64,000 nt of DNA. It comes from Sandaracinaceae bacterium. GTDB taxonomy: Bacteria; Myxococcota_A; Polyangia; Polyangiales; Sandaracinaceae. The stretch lies in contig JACKEC010000018.1 in NCBI GenBank assembly GCA_020633195.1, forward strand, positions 248,001-312,000, written 5' to 3'. Position numbers and translations under genes: made by a program. The notes under the pieces were generated by a model, which was not told where the DNA came from, searched no databases, and was given only the letters and a program-made list of their open reading frames with translations. Shown in pieces: positions 43,180-52,038 of this stretch; the stretch's first letter is position 1; each line of letters begins with the position of its first letter.

Positions 43180-44661
43180 TCAGCTGCCGCTGACGCTGAT
43201 GTGCAGGTGGTGGTGGTGGAAGGCGAACCAGCCGCGGCCCATGTCGGTCACCTCGAAGGCGAGGCTCGGGCGCGAGCAGGCGGTGCCGCTGACCCAGCCG
43301 TCGGCGCAGAGCTGGGTGAGCGCGGACTCGATCATGGGGCCGACCCGGCCGTCCATGCCGATGACGCGCAGGTTGGGGCTCGCGTGCATGTGACCCATGA
43401 AGAGCGCGGTGCGCCACGGGTCCAGGTTCACCGGGTCGCCGGTGCAGTGGTACTGGTCCGCGCCGCCGCTCGTGTGGGGGCAGATGGGGCGGAGCTGGTT
43501 GTTCGCGGTGCCGACCTGGAAGTAGCCGATGTCCATGTCGTGGCCGTTCACGTGGGTGCCCGCGGGGTGACCGGGCGAGCCGATGCTCGTGCCCGGGATC
43601 GAGCCGTCAGCCTCGCTCATGTCGCCCAGGGCGAGGTCGCCGCCGTTGCCCGGCCAGCTCCCGGCCTGGCACGCGACCATCGCGGCGGCGTACCGGACGA
43701 GCATCATCACGTCGCGCCGGATGTAGGACCGGTACTGATTGGACTCGGTCTCGCCGTTGAGCGGGTAGTCCCAGTAGCCGCTCGCGCGGCGGGGGTCGAA
43801 GGAGACGAGGGTCCCGCAGTCGCTCGTGCAGCGCCAGTCCGGGATGCCCATCGAGCCGACGCGGCAGGCGGACGGCGGCGTCCCGGTCGGCGGCATGCCG
43901 ATGTCGACCACGCAGTCGCCGCTCGCGGCGCACATCGTGCCGCTCGGGCACGAGGTCGAGGTGCAAGGCGGCGTGCGGCAGCTGTTGTCGACGCAGACCA
44001 GCCCGCTCCCGCACTCCGAGTCCATCGTGCACTCGCGCACGCAAGCCGTCATGTCGGCGCTCACGACGAAGCCGTCGTCGCAGTAGCAGCTCATCCCGTC
44101 CTCCGAGGGATGCGAGTTCGGGGGGCAGCCGCCCGTGGGGGGCGGCGGCTCGGTGCCGGTGCACACCGCGGAGCAGGACGCGTCACAGCTCGTGGCGTCG
44201 CTCGGGACGCACGAGCCGTCCGAGTCGCAGGCGCCCGCGCAGCTCGAGGTGGCGCAGTCCGGCCAGCAGAAGGCCCCATCGGTGCCCATGAGGCCCCAGC
44301 AGCGCGACCCCGTCGGACACCCGTCGGCCGCGCCGACGGTGACGCACGCGTCGCCCGCCGCGCGGGTCATGCAGACCCCTTGCAGACAGAGGCCGGGGTT
44401 CGCGCTCGTGCCTTCGCACTCCGAGTCGCAGTTGCACGCGGCGCCCATGGCGATGGAGCCGGGGGGCGCGGGCGGACCCGCGTCGGTGCCGGGCACGTCG
44501 CCCGCGTCGGTGCCCGGAGGGACCGAGCCGTCGGTGTCCGGCGGAGGACCGCCGTCCATCAAGGCGACACCGCCGCCGTCACCGGCGGTCATCAGAGGAG
44601 ACGCGTCGCAGCCGATCGCGAGCACGAGCGCGGAGAGCACGAGAAGTCGAGCGCAGGTCAT
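43180..44661 (-). CDS. Cys-rich lipoprotein with C-terminal MepA (M74)-like endopeptidase domain
   Basis: 493 residues from ATG 44661, with a gggggaacc ribosome site. Lipoprotein signal LLVLSALVLAIGC, then Asp/Gly/Pro linker (~25-70). Residues ~70-270 have many disulfide-type Cys (CNCDSECEG, CPTGSRC, CDSDGSCV, CMDSECGSGLVCV), as in EGF/TIL-like modules. The last ~200 residues resemble penicillin-insensitive murein endopeptidase: HPAGTHVNGHDMDIGYFQ and FHHHHLHISV supply candidate zinc-binding His and Asp. It likely cleaves peptidoglycan cross-links outside the cell membrane. Divergent from the transglutaminase gene. Confidence 0.82.
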   Translation of the reverse strand: MTCARLLVLSALVLAIGCDASPLMTAGDGGGVALMDGGPPPDTDGSVPPGTDAGDVPGTDAGPPAPPGSIAMGAACNCDSECEGTSANPGLCLQGVCMTRAAGDACVTVGAADGCPTGSRCWGLMGTDGAFCWPDCATSSCAGACDSDGSCVPSDATSCDASCSAVCTGTEPPPPTGGCPPNSHPSEDGMSCYCDDGFVVSADMTACVRECTMDSECGSGLVCVDNSCRTPPCTSTSCPSGTMCAASGDCVVDIGMPPTGTPPSACRVGSMGIPDWRCTSDCGTLVSFDPRRASGYWDYPLNGETESNQYRSYIRRDVMMLVRYAAAMVACQAGSWPGNGGDLALGDMSEADGSIPGTSIGSPGHPAGTHVNGHDMDIGYFQVGTANNQLRPICPHTSGGADQYHCTGDPVNLDPWRTALFMGHMHASPNLRVIGMDGRVGPMIESALTQLCADGWVSGTACSRPSLAFEVTDMGRGWFAFHHHHLHISVSGS

Positions 44662-44933
44662 GGTTCCCCCAGGGGGTAGGTCAGGCGGCTCGCGCGACGC
44701 ACCACGATGGGGCCTCGGGCGACCGTTCGCGGGGACGACTGCAATCCCGCGGCCGCACGCACTAGCCCGCGGTTGGAGCGGCGTCCAGCGATCGATCGGC
44801 AACTCGACTAGCCGGCTACTCGACCCGATCGACCACTGGCAGAGCCCCCCCGATCAGCCCGGTTTTGGCCTCCCTGGGGCGGCGCGACGCCTGGCACGGC
44901 GCGTGAACAGAGTCGGCGCGGAGGTAACTTTCG
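44662..44933. other. Divergent intergenic region, no gene seen
   Basis: 272 bp between the M74-like lipoprotein and the transglutaminase, which point away from each other, so it must hold both promoters. A TGGCACG element near 44896 resembles the -24 part of a sigma-54 promoter, but the -12 part reads GA rather than GC, so no promoter is called. No RNA gene or terminator seen. Confidence 0.5.
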
Positions 44934-46946
44934 ATGGGACGCACGACTGAGAAACTGGTGAGCCTTCTCGCCGTCGTACTGATGCTCGGCGGCTGCGCGA
45001 TGGAAGGTGGCGCGACCGACAAGGGCGACACCGACGGCGCTGGCAAGGAGGATCGCTGGAACTCGACGAACAACCCCGAGCGCTTCGAGGGCGAGTTCAA
45101 CTACCACCTCGCCGACCTGCCCCTGAGCGGCAGCGCCGAGCGCGAGGGCTGGCCGTCGACGTACTGGCCCACCTACGAGGACTCGGTCAACACGCGCTGG
45201 CAGGACACGGGCGACCTGATGTCCGACCTGTCCCCCGCGCAGAAGTACGACATGGCGTTCAACGGCTGGACCCCGACCGCCGAGTGGAACGCGCTCCGGC
45301 CCTTCGATCGCAGCCACCCCGTCCCGAACGAGGGCTGGGACCCGGCCTACTACGACGGGCTCGGCCCGCTCGCGAGCTACGTCTCGCAGAACATGGGCAA
45401 CCTCCGCGACCGCGAGCTCGCCGTCACGAACAACGGTGGCCCCGCGTCCGGTGAAGAGTGGCCCGTCGAGACCTGGTGGGGCCTCTGCCACGCGTGGGTC
45501 CCCGCGGCGCTCCTCGAGGATCGTCCGCTGCGCCCCGTGACCTACAACGGCGTGCGCTTCGAGGTCGGCGACATGGAGGCTCTCCTCATCGCCGCCTACA
45601 ACCGCAGCTCGGCCGACATGATCGGCGGCCGCTGCAACTCCGGCTCGGGCGAGACCACCGTCGAGCGTGACGAGAACGGCCGCGCCGTCGACGTCGCCTG
45701 CCGCGACAGCAACCCGGGCGCGCTCCACGTCATCCTCACCAACTACCTCGGCCTGCGTCACCGCGGCTTCGCCGAGGACCGCACCTACGACTACCAGGTG
45801 TGGAACCAGCCGGTGCAGGGCTACGAGATCACCCGCCAGGACGAGATCACCGTCGCGGAGGCGAACCAGCTCCTCGGCCTGACCGGCGACACGTACACGT
45901 ACAACCCCGACGCGGTGAAGCTCTACCGCGTCAACGCCACGGTCAACTGGGTCACCGAGTCCTACCCGTCGACGACGCCGAACGAGACCTCGCGCTACAC
46001 CCGCAGCGACCACTACACGTACATCCTCGAGGTGGACGGTGAGGACCGCATCATCGGCGGCGAGTACTTCGGCAACAGCCGCACCCAGCACCCCGACTTC
46101 CTGTGGAACCCGCGCCGCATCACCCGCAGCGCCGTCCCGAACCTGAGCATCAACGACGTCCGCATGCTCGTCGAGATGAGCCGCGCGGAGCCCAGCGTCC
46201 CGACCGGCGGCGACAGCCTCACCGCGAGCGGCCAGGGCGGCATCGCCATCCCGGACAACACGGCGGCCGGCATCAGCAGCCCCGCGACCATCACCGGTGA
46301 GGGCGTCGTCGCGACCGTCAACGTCACCCTCGACATCGCCCACACGTACATCGGCGACCTCATGGTCGAGCTCGAGCACGCCGGCGTCACCCGCACCATC
46401 CACAACCGCGAGGGCGGCGGGACGGACAACATCCAGCGCACCATCAACGTGGTGGGCTTCGAGGGCGCCTCGGCGGCCGGCGAGTGGGTCCTCCGCGTCT
46501 CCGACCACGCGGGTCGCGACGTGGGCACCCTCAACGCCTGGAGCCTCGAGGTCGGCGCGACCGGCGGCACCCCCAACCCGCCCCCGACCGACAACGCGAT
46601 GCGCTTCGAGGGCACCTCGGGCATCGCGATCCCGGACAACGACGCGAACGGCATCAACGCCACCGCGAACGTCTCGGGCGTGACCCAGGGCACCGTCTCC
46701 ATCGAGGTCGCCATCACGCACACCTACGTCGGTGACCTCATCGTCTCGGTGGAGCACGCGGGCCGCACCTGGAAGCTGCACGACCGCGCGGGCGGCAGCG
46801 ACCACGACCTCAGCCAGACCTACACGCTCGACGCCACGGGCGACGCCTTCGAGGGCGACCCCACCGGCACCTGGACCCTGCACGTCTCGGACAACGCGGG
46901 CGTCGACACCGGCACCCTCGACAGCTGGGCCGTCGTCGTCCGCTGA
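44934..46946 (+). CDS. Elicitor-type transglutaminase with two C-terminal P-domains, lipoprotein
   Basis: 670 residues. Lipoprotein signal VSLLAVVLMLGGC. Residues ~45-420 match the elicitor transglutaminase family, best known from oomycetes such as Phytophthora: PVETWWGLCHAWVPAALLE with catalytic Cys185, ALHVILTNYLG supplying the His, and a downstream YDYQVWNQPVQGY. Residues ~430-545 and ~558-670 are two P/Homo-B-type domains (IAIPDNTAAGISSPATITGEG...HTYIGDLMVELEHAG; IAIPDNDANGINATANVSG...HTYVGDLIVSVEHAG), common in secreted proteases. It probably crosslinks or modifies proteins outside the cell. A hairpin follows at 46999. Confidence 0.88.
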   Translation: MGRTTEKLVSLLAVVLMLGGCAMEGGATDKGDTDGAGKEDRWNSTNNPERFEGEFNYHLADLPLSGSAEREGWPSTYWPTYEDSVNTRWQDTGDLMSDLSPAQKYDMAFNGWTPTAEWNALRPFDRSHPVPNEGWDPAYYDGLGPLASYVSQNMGNLRDRELAVTNNGGPASGEEWPVETWWGLCHAWVPAALLEDRPLRPVTYNGVRFEVGDMEALLIAAYNRSSADMIGGRCNSGSGETTVERDENGRAVDVACRDSNPGALHVILTNYLGLRHRGFAEDRTYDYQVWNQPVQGYEITRQDEITVAEANQLLGLTGDTYTYNPDAVKLYRVNATVNWVTESYPSTTPNETSRYTRSDHYTYILEVDGEDRIIGGEYFGNSRTQHPDFLWNPRRITRSAVPNLSINDVRMLVEMSRAEPSVPTGGDSLTASGQGGIAIPDNTAAGISSPATITGEGVVATVNVTLDIAHTYIGDLMVELEHAGVTRTIHNREGGGTDNIQRTINVVGFEGASAAGEWVLRVSDHAGRDVGTLNAWSLEVGATGGTPNPPPTDNAMRFEGTSGIAIPDNDANGINATANVSGVTQGTVSIEVAITHTYVGDLIVSVEHAGRTWKLHDRAGGSDHDLSQTYTLDATGDAFEGDPTGTWTLHVSDNAGVDTGTLDSWAVVVR

Positions 46947-46998
46947 GCCGAACGGCTCTCTCGACACGCTTTACTTACTGAGAGAAACCCATCGAAGA

Positions 46999-47026
46999 GG
47001 AGGCCGCGGCGCACGCCGCGGCCTCC
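46999..47026. terminator. Hairpin between convergent genes (bidirectional terminator)
   Basis: Perfect 13-bp palindromic arms ggaggccgcggcg and cgccgcggcctcc around a two-base centre, 53 bp after the transglutaminase stop and 129 bp from the end of the convergent lipoprotein. It serves both directions by position. No T-run. Confidence 0.7.
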
Positions 47027-47154
47027 TTCGCGTTGGGAGACGAGGAGGTGGCTCCTCTTCTCCTTTGGTGCTCCTTCGCTCGCTCTGTCTGATCGAACAC
47101 GGTGCTGGGAGTAGAGGAGAGAAGGAGTGGGGGAGCGGGCGCGCTGCGGAGCGC

Positions 47155-48570
47155 CTACTGCACGGGCTCCCACCCGAGCTCGGGGCCGCCGAGGCGCAGG
47201 TCGAGCGTGCGCTCGAGGCGCGGCAGGTCGGTCGCCTCGCAGCCGCAGCGCTGGAAGCCGCGCAAGATCCCTTGCCGCATCGCGGTCGCGCGATCGTTGG
47301 GCTCGCCCGCCTCGGCGAGCTCGAACGCCTCCGCGGCCTCGTCGCAGAGCGCGATCAGGCTGCGGACCTCGGCGCGCCACGGGTCCACCGAGTGGGTCGC
47401 GTGCATGCGCCCGTCGAGCGCGAGGACCTCGGAGCTCGGCTCGGGCGACGGCGGGTGGACCTGGCCCTGCACGACGCGGCGGATCTCGATGCCGGGCGCG
47501 ATCACACCCGAGAGCCACCCGCGCAGATCGGCGTCGCTCACGGTCTGCGGCGCGACCAAGTACACGGTGACCGTGTGCTGCACGTCGGCGACCGCCGCCG
47601 CGCCGAGCAGGGTCTCCTCGTCCATCCCGACCAGGATCGGCCCGGGCTCGTCGATGGGCTGCCCGCTCGGTCGGATCGGGACGGTCACGTCGAGGCCCGC
47701 CCAGCGATCGAAGTCGATGGAGCGCGGCGCGCGCTCGAAGCGCTGGCCCATCGCGCGGAGGCGCTGCCCGCAGGTCGAGGGGTGGTTGCCCGGCTCGTAG
47801 CCGTGCGCCTCGGGGGTCGGCGCCGAGCCGAGGACGCGCTCGACGTGGGCCTCCTCGCGGTCGACGGCCCGCCCCGTCGGCGTGCTCAGCGCGACCTCGG
47901 ACTCGCTCTGCATCTCGACGAGCACGGCGTCCGCGACGCGGAGCCGGAACACCTGGTGGACGGTCGCCTCCACGCCGATCGTCGCGCCCGCGTGCTCGAC
48001 GGTGGCGCCCGTGGCGCTGCCCGTCACCTCGACGCGCGCGAGGCCGTCCTCGACGCCCTCGAGCCGCGCCGTGCGCTCGATGGTGACCTGCTGATCGCCG
48101 CGCGTCGGGCGCTGCACGGGAGGCAGCGACCACGTGTCGCCGATCGCGATCTCGCGGTCGGGCAGCTCGAGGTCCTCGCGCAGGAGCCGCGCGAGCACGT
48201 GCGCCGCCTCGACGTCGTCGATCACCTGGGGCTCGCCGGCGAGGCGGCGCCGCGCGTCGCGCGTGAAGGTCGCGCCGGCGCGACCCTCGGCCTCCACGCG
48301 GGTGCCGCCCTCCCCCGCGATGTAGACCGGCGACCACGCCACGGTGACGGCGAAGTCGTCGCCGGCGCGCCGCACCGCGACGGTGGAGGCGGCGCTGATG
48401 GTCCGACCCGGTCGACCCGCCGGCAGAGTCCGCAGCACCGTGTGGTAGCGGATCGAGGAGCCGGTCGCGGCCTGGTAGCGCGGGCGGATCGCGCCGCCGC
48501 CGCCGCCTCCGCAGCTGGGGAGCGCGGTGAAGAGCGCGAGCGCGCAGAGCATCGAAGCGGTTCGGGACAC
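47155..48570 (-). CDS. Lipoprotein of unknown function
   Basis: 471 residues from GTG 48570 (ATG at residue 7 is an alternative). Lipoprotein signal MLCALALFTALPSCGGGGGG. Largely beta, with a repeated beta-strand pattern in residues 60-280 (FAVTVAWSPVYIAGEGGTRVEAEGRAG, TVEHAGATIGVEATVHQVF). A short Cys pair (RCGCEATD) near the C-terminus. No family recognised; periplasmic location likely. Confidence 0.75.
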   Translation of the reverse strand: MSRTASMLCALALFTALPSCGGGGGGAIRPRYQAATGSSIRYHTVLRTLPAGRPGRTISAASTVAVRRAGDDFAVTVAWSPVYIAGEGGTRVEAEGRAGATFTRDARRRLAGEPQVIDDVEAAHVLARLLREDLELPDREIAIGDTWSLPPVQRPTRGDQQVTIERTARLEGVEDGLARVEVTGSATGATVEHAGATIGVEATVHQVFRLRVADAVLVEMQSESEVALSTPTGRAVDREEAHVERVLGSAPTPEAHGYEPGNHPSTCGQRLRAMGQRFERAPRSIDFDRWAGLDVTVPIRPSGQPIDEPGPILVGMDEETLLGAAAVADVQHTVTVYLVAPQTVSDADLRGWLSGVIAPGIEIRRVVQGQVHPPSPEPSSEVLALDGRMHATHSVDPWRAEVRSLIALCDEAAEAFELAEAGEPNDRATAMRQGILRGFQRCGCEATDLPRLERTLDLRLGGPELGWEPVQ

Positions 48571-48638
48571 GAGCTCTCCTCGGCCGAAGTCGCGGCCTTT
48601 GGGTAGCGAGACGGCGCGGATCGTACATCCTCGGTCGC

Positions 48639-49526
48639 GTGGCGGTGTACACCGACGGGGCGGTCGCCGTCCGCGCGCGCACGGACGACGGATGGACGCT
48701 CGAGGGCGAGCGCCTCGTCGACGACGACGCCCCCGCGGTCGTGGTCCTCGGCCACGCGATGATGGTCGACCGGCGGACCCTCGACCGACCCGCCGGGTCC
48801 GGGCTCGCGAGCGCGCTCCACGCCCGCGGCCTCGACGTGAGCTGGTTCGACGCGCGGGGTCACGGCGAGAGCGGCCCGCGCGCCGACGAGGGCGGGCGCT
48901 TCACCTACGACGACGTGGTGCGCTTCGATGTCCCCGCGCTCGTCGCCCACGGGCGCGAGGTCGCCCGCGGGCGGCCGCTCGTGGTGCTCGGCCACAGCCT
49001 GGTGGGCCACGCCGCGATGATCGCCGCGGGCCTGTTCGAGGACCGCGCGCCCGACGGGATCGTGGCGTACGCGCCGAACCTCTGGACGCCCGCGCTCGAG
49101 CCGTCGCGGCGGCTGCGCGCTCTCAAGACCGCGACGCTCGCGGGCTGGGCCGCGCTGGCCCGCGCGACCGGCTACTTCGACACGGCGCGCTACGGCCTCG
49201 GTCGCACCCCGATGGCGGAGCCGTACGTCCATCAGTTCCAGGCGATGTGGCGCGCCGACCGGCTCGGCGGCGGCGGCGACGACTACGAGGCGGCCCTCGC
49301 GCGCGCGCAGGTCGACGTGCTCGCGTTCTCGAGCCGCAACGATCGCCTCTTCGCGACGCCGGCCAGCGTGGAGCGCTTCGTCGCGCTCTCCCGCGGCGCC
49401 GACGTCGAGCATCACGTGCTCGACGGACCGGACGCGCCCGACCACATGGGGTTCGTCACCGACCCGAGGAGCGAGTCGCTTTGGCAGCAGACGGCGAGCT
49501 GGATCCTGAAGCGCAGCGGCGCCTGA
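48639..49526 (+). CDS. Alpha/beta hydrolase, lysophospholipase-like
   Basis: 295 residues from GTG 48639. Nucleophile Ser120 in VLGHSLVGHAAM. His is in DHMGFV near residue 270, and DARGHGES at 71-78 belongs to the conserved fold. No signal peptide, so cytoplasmic. Substrate unknown. The 3' end overlaps the start of the next hydrolase gene by 46 bp, so the two are probably coupled. Confidence 0.85.
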   Translation: MAVYTDGAVAVRARTDDGWTLEGERLVDDDAPAVVVLGHAMMVDRRTLDRPAGSGLASALHARGLDVSWFDARGHGESGPRADEGGRFTYDDVVRFDVPALVAHGREVARGRPLVVLGHSLVGHAAMIAAGLFEDRAPDGIVAYAPNLWTPALEPSRRLRALKTATLAGWAALARATGYFDTARYGLGRTPMAEPYVHQFQAMWRADRLGGGGDDYEAALARAQVDVLAFSSRNDRLFATPASVERFVALSRGADVEHHVLDGPDAPDHMGFVTDPRSESLWQQTASWILKRSGA

Positions 49527-50347
49527 CCCGGCGGCTCCGCTTGTTGGCGCTCGCCGCGGCGGTCATCGTGGCGCTCGTGATCGGCGTCGTATGGCTGGAG
49601 CGGCTGATCCTGTTCCCGCGTAGCTTCCCGCAGGCCGTCCCCGAGGCGCGGCAGACGGCCGGGCTCGAGGCGTTCTGGATCGACAGCGGGCAGGGGCGCG
49701 TGGAGGGGTGGTTCCTGCCGGGCGACGGCGTGAGCGCCGAGCACCCCGGCCCCGCCGTGATCTTCGCGCACGGCAACGGCGAGCTGATCGATCACTGGCC
49801 GGGGATGCTCCAGCGCTACCGCGAGCTCGGGGTGAGCGTCGTGCTGCCGGAGTACCGCGGCTACGGGCGCAGCGCGGGCGATCCGAGCGAGGCGCGCATC
49901 CGCGAGGACTTCGAGGCCTTCCACGCGTGGGTCGTGGCGCACCCCAAAGTCGACGCGTCGCGCCTCGTCTTGCACGGCCGCAGCCTCGGCGGCGGCGCGG
50001 TGGCCACGCTCCTGGACGCGCACCCGCCGCGCGCGCTCGTCCTCGAGAGCACCTTCACGAGCGTCGCCGACGTCGCCGCGGGCATGCGCATCCCCCGCTT
50101 CCTCATCGCGGACAAGTTCGAGAGCCTCCCCGCCATCGAGCGCTACCGCGGGCCGCTGCTCGTCTTCCACGGCGTGCGGGACGAGGTGATCCCGACCAGC
50201 CACGGGCGCCGGATCGCCCGGGCGCACCCGGGGTCCGAGCTCGTGCTCTACGACAGCGGCCACAACGACCTGCCGCCCCCGGGCTCCGACTACTGGGAGC
50301 GCATCGAGCGGTTCCTGCGGCGCAGCGGGGTGATCGGGCCGGGCTGA
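49481..50347 (+). CDS. Membrane-anchored alpha/beta hydrolase (BEM46-like)
   Basis: 288 residues from a TTG at 49481; gaggagcgag lies just upstream. No ATG or GTG upstream in this frame gives a sensible protein, and the membrane helix (RLLALAAAVIVALVIGVVWL, residues ~20-40) must be included. Ser168 in HGRSLGGGA is the nucleophile; HGVRDEVIP gives the Asp and SGHNDLP the His. BEM46-type hydrolases are anchored by one N-terminal helix, as here. Starts within the previous gene. Confidence 0.8.
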   Translation: MAADGELDPEAQRRLTRRLRLLALAAAVIVALVIGVVWLERLILFPRSFPQAVPEARQTAGLEAFWIDSGQGRVEGWFLPGDGVSAEHPGPAVIFAHGNGELIDHWPGMLQRYRELGVSVVLPEYRGYGRSAGDPSEARIREDFEAFHAWVVAHPKVDASRLVLHGRSLGGGAVATLLDAHPPRALVLESTFTSVADVAAGMRIPRFLIADKFESLPAIERYRGPLLVFHGVRDEVIPTSHGRRIARAHPGSELVLYDSGHNDLPPPGSDYWERIERFLRRSGVIGPG

Positions 50348-50366
50348 GCGTGTCACGCTCTCGGGC

Positions 50367-50492
50367 ATGCTGGGCATCGGGATCGGTGAGCTGGTGATCA
50401 TCCTCGTGATCTTCGGCGTCCTCTTCGCGGGCGTCGCGGGGGTCGTCCTCGTCGCGGTCCTCGCCACGCGCAAGAAGGACCCCGACCGTTAG
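50367..50492 (+). CDS. 41-residue single-helix membrane protein, TatA-like N-terminus
   Basis: ATG 50367 to TAG 50492. MLGIGIGELVIILVIFGVLFAG then a further hydrophobic stretch and a basic tail ATRKKDPDR. The start resembles the transmembrane part of TatA (GELVIILVI), but the TatA amphipathic helix is missing, so I do not call it tatA. It lies 19 bp after the hydrolase and directly before a strong hairpin, which fits it being the last gene of the operon. It is too short for most gene finders. Confidence 0.55.
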   Translation: MLGIGIGELVIILVIFGVLFAGVAGVVLVAVLATRKKDPDR

Positions 50493-50536
50493 CAGGCTCC
50501 AGAAATGGGCCCGAAGGGCCCGTTTCGGAGCCTGCT
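50491..50536 (+). terminator. Long hairpin terminator after the hydrolase operon
   Basis: Arms agcaggctcc...gggccc and gggccc...ggagcctgct give ten plus four plus six paired bases with one bulge and one mismatch. The stem starts inside the stop codon of the small membrane gene. Confidence 0.7.
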
Positions 50537-50798
50537 CCGTGCCCGTGCCCTTGCCCGTGCCCGCCCGTGACCCGTGAGCGTTCCCCGTGCCCGAGATCAC
50601 GGGCCTTCTGCGGGAACGGTTGACGAGAACGGTCCGGGCACGGGCACGGGCACGGGCATGCGCGCTTCGCGCGCGGCACGGAAGCAGGCTGCTTTCAGCA
50701 GCCCGCTAGCCCCACGAACGTGTGACGCGGCTTGCGCGCAACGAAGACCGACCCCTCGAGCGAGGTACACCGACCCCGTCAGCCAACGGAGGTTCGAG
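50493..50798. repeat. Intergenic array of GTGCCC hexamers in inverted orientation
   Basis: 306-bp gap without a gene. It holds (gtgccc)n at ~50537-50566 and again, inverted, as (gggcac)n at ~50632-50658. It then has a gcgcgcttcgcgcgc hairpin at 50660-50675 and ggctgctttcagcagcc at 50688-50704. These are the same hexamer and hairpin themes as the large modules, but there is no four-helix gene. The promoter of the next gene presumably lies in 50705-50790. Confidence 0.6.
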
Positions 50799-52016
50799 AT
50801 GTCCCGCTTCGTGTCCCTCACGCTCCTGTCCCTCGCGCTGCCGTGCGTCGCGCTCGCTCAGCCGGGCGCCGGCACGTTCGAGCAGGTCGGCTCGTTCGGC
50901 GCGAACCCCGGCGCGCTGCAGATGCACCGCTACATCCCGAGCCCCGCGCCCGGGCCTGGCGCGCCCGTCGTGGTGGCGCTGCACGGCTGCACGCAGAACG
51001 TCACCACCTACCGGAACGCGGGCTGGGAGCCCGTCGCCGACGAGCTCGGCTTCTACGTCGTCTACCCGGCGCAGGTCTCCGGCAACAACCCCGTGTCCTG
51101 CTTCAACTGGGCCGGCGAGTACGGCGACGAGGCCAACCTCCGGCGCGGGCAGGGCGAGAACCAGTCGATCGTGTCGATGGTCGACCAGATGCAGGCCGAC
51201 TTCGGGACCGACCCGAGCCGCGTGTTCATCATGGGGCACTCGGCCGGCGCCGCGATGGCGATGGTGATGCTCTCGACGTGGCCCGACCGCTTCGCCGCGG
51301 GCGGCGTGATCGCGGGCATCCCCTACCGCTGCGCGACCTCCGTCGCGGGCGCGTTCTCCTGTCAGTCCCCCGGCGTGGACAAGACCCCGGACGCGTGGGC
51401 GGACCTCGTCCGCGCGGCCTCGTCCTACGGCGGGCCGTGGCCGCGGCTGAGCGTGTGGCATGGGACCAACGACGGCGTGGTGAGCCCGAACAACCAGCGC
51501 GAGCTCCTCGAGCAGTGGACGGCGCTGCACGGCCTCGCGGCGACGCCCGACGCCACCGAGACGGTCGACGGATACCCGCGATCCACCTTTGGCGGCGGCG
51601 CGATCGAGAGCTGGGAGATCACCGGCGCGGGGCACGCGACCTTCGTCGATCCGGATCACGGCTGCGGCGCCACGGCCTCGTACATCAGCGACGCGGACAT
51701 CTGCGCGGTGCGCCACATGGCGACGTTCTTCGGGCTCGGCGGAGGCCCCGGCATGCCGCCCCCGTCGGGTGACGCGGGGCTCGTGGGGCTCATGGACGGC
51801 GGGACGCCCTCCATGCCGCCGCCCGGCACCGACGCCGGCGCGTGGAGCTGGGGCGGACGCGACGGGGGGACGTCGACGCCGATGGGCGGCGATCCGGGGC
51901 AGGACCCGGGCCACGATCCCGTCGCCTGCGGCGGCTGCTCGGTCGGCGCCCCCGGCGCCACCGCGCCGGCCTGGCTGGCCGCCCTCGCGCTGCTCGTCTT
52001 CCGCCGGAGGCGCTGA
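50799..52016 (+). CDS. Secreted PHB-depolymerase-family esterase with MYXO-CTERM-like tail
   Basis: 405 residues from ATG 50799 with an acggagg ribosome site. Signal peptide 1-20. The esterase domain has HGCTQNVTTYRN (oxyanion hole), nucleophile Ser148 in IMGHSAGAAM, Asp in GTNDGVV and His in GAGHATF. A Gly/Pro/Asp linker follows from ~315. The C-terminus is CGGCSVGAPG, a membrane helix (APAWLAALALLVF) and RRRR, the pattern of the MYXO-CTERM sorting signal. Likely a cell-surface esterase acting on polyesters, xylan or feruloyl esters. Confidence 0.9.
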   Translation: MSRFVSLTLLSLALPCVALAQPGAGTFEQVGSFGANPGALQMHRYIPSPAPGPGAPVVVALHGCTQNVTTYRNAGWEPVADELGFYVVYPAQVSGNNPVSCFNWAGEYGDEANLRRGQGENQSIVSMVDQMQADFGTDPSRVFIMGHSAGAAMAMVMLSTWPDRFAAGGVIAGIPYRCATSVAGAFSCQSPGVDKTPDAWADLVRAASSYGGPWPRLSVWHGTNDGVVSPNNQRELLEQWTALHGLAATPDATETVDGYPRSTFGGGAIESWEITGAGHATFVDPDHGCGATASYISDADICAVRHMATFFGLGGGPGMPPPSGDAGLVGLMDGGTPSMPPPGTDAGAWSWGGRDGGTSTPMGGDPGQDPGHDPVACGGCSVGAPGATAPAWLAALALLVFRRRR

Positions 52017-52038
52017 CCCGTTGCGCTACCTTGCGGCG

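Noticed and set aside
44890..44915. Possible sigma-54 promoter (TGGCACG element) before the transglutaminase
   Set aside because: The -12 element reads GA instead of GC, and no enhancer-binding regulator is nearby.
50367..50492. Calling the 41-residue protein TatA
   Set aside because: It lacks the FG-hinge and amphipathic helix that define TatA, and no tatC is nearby.
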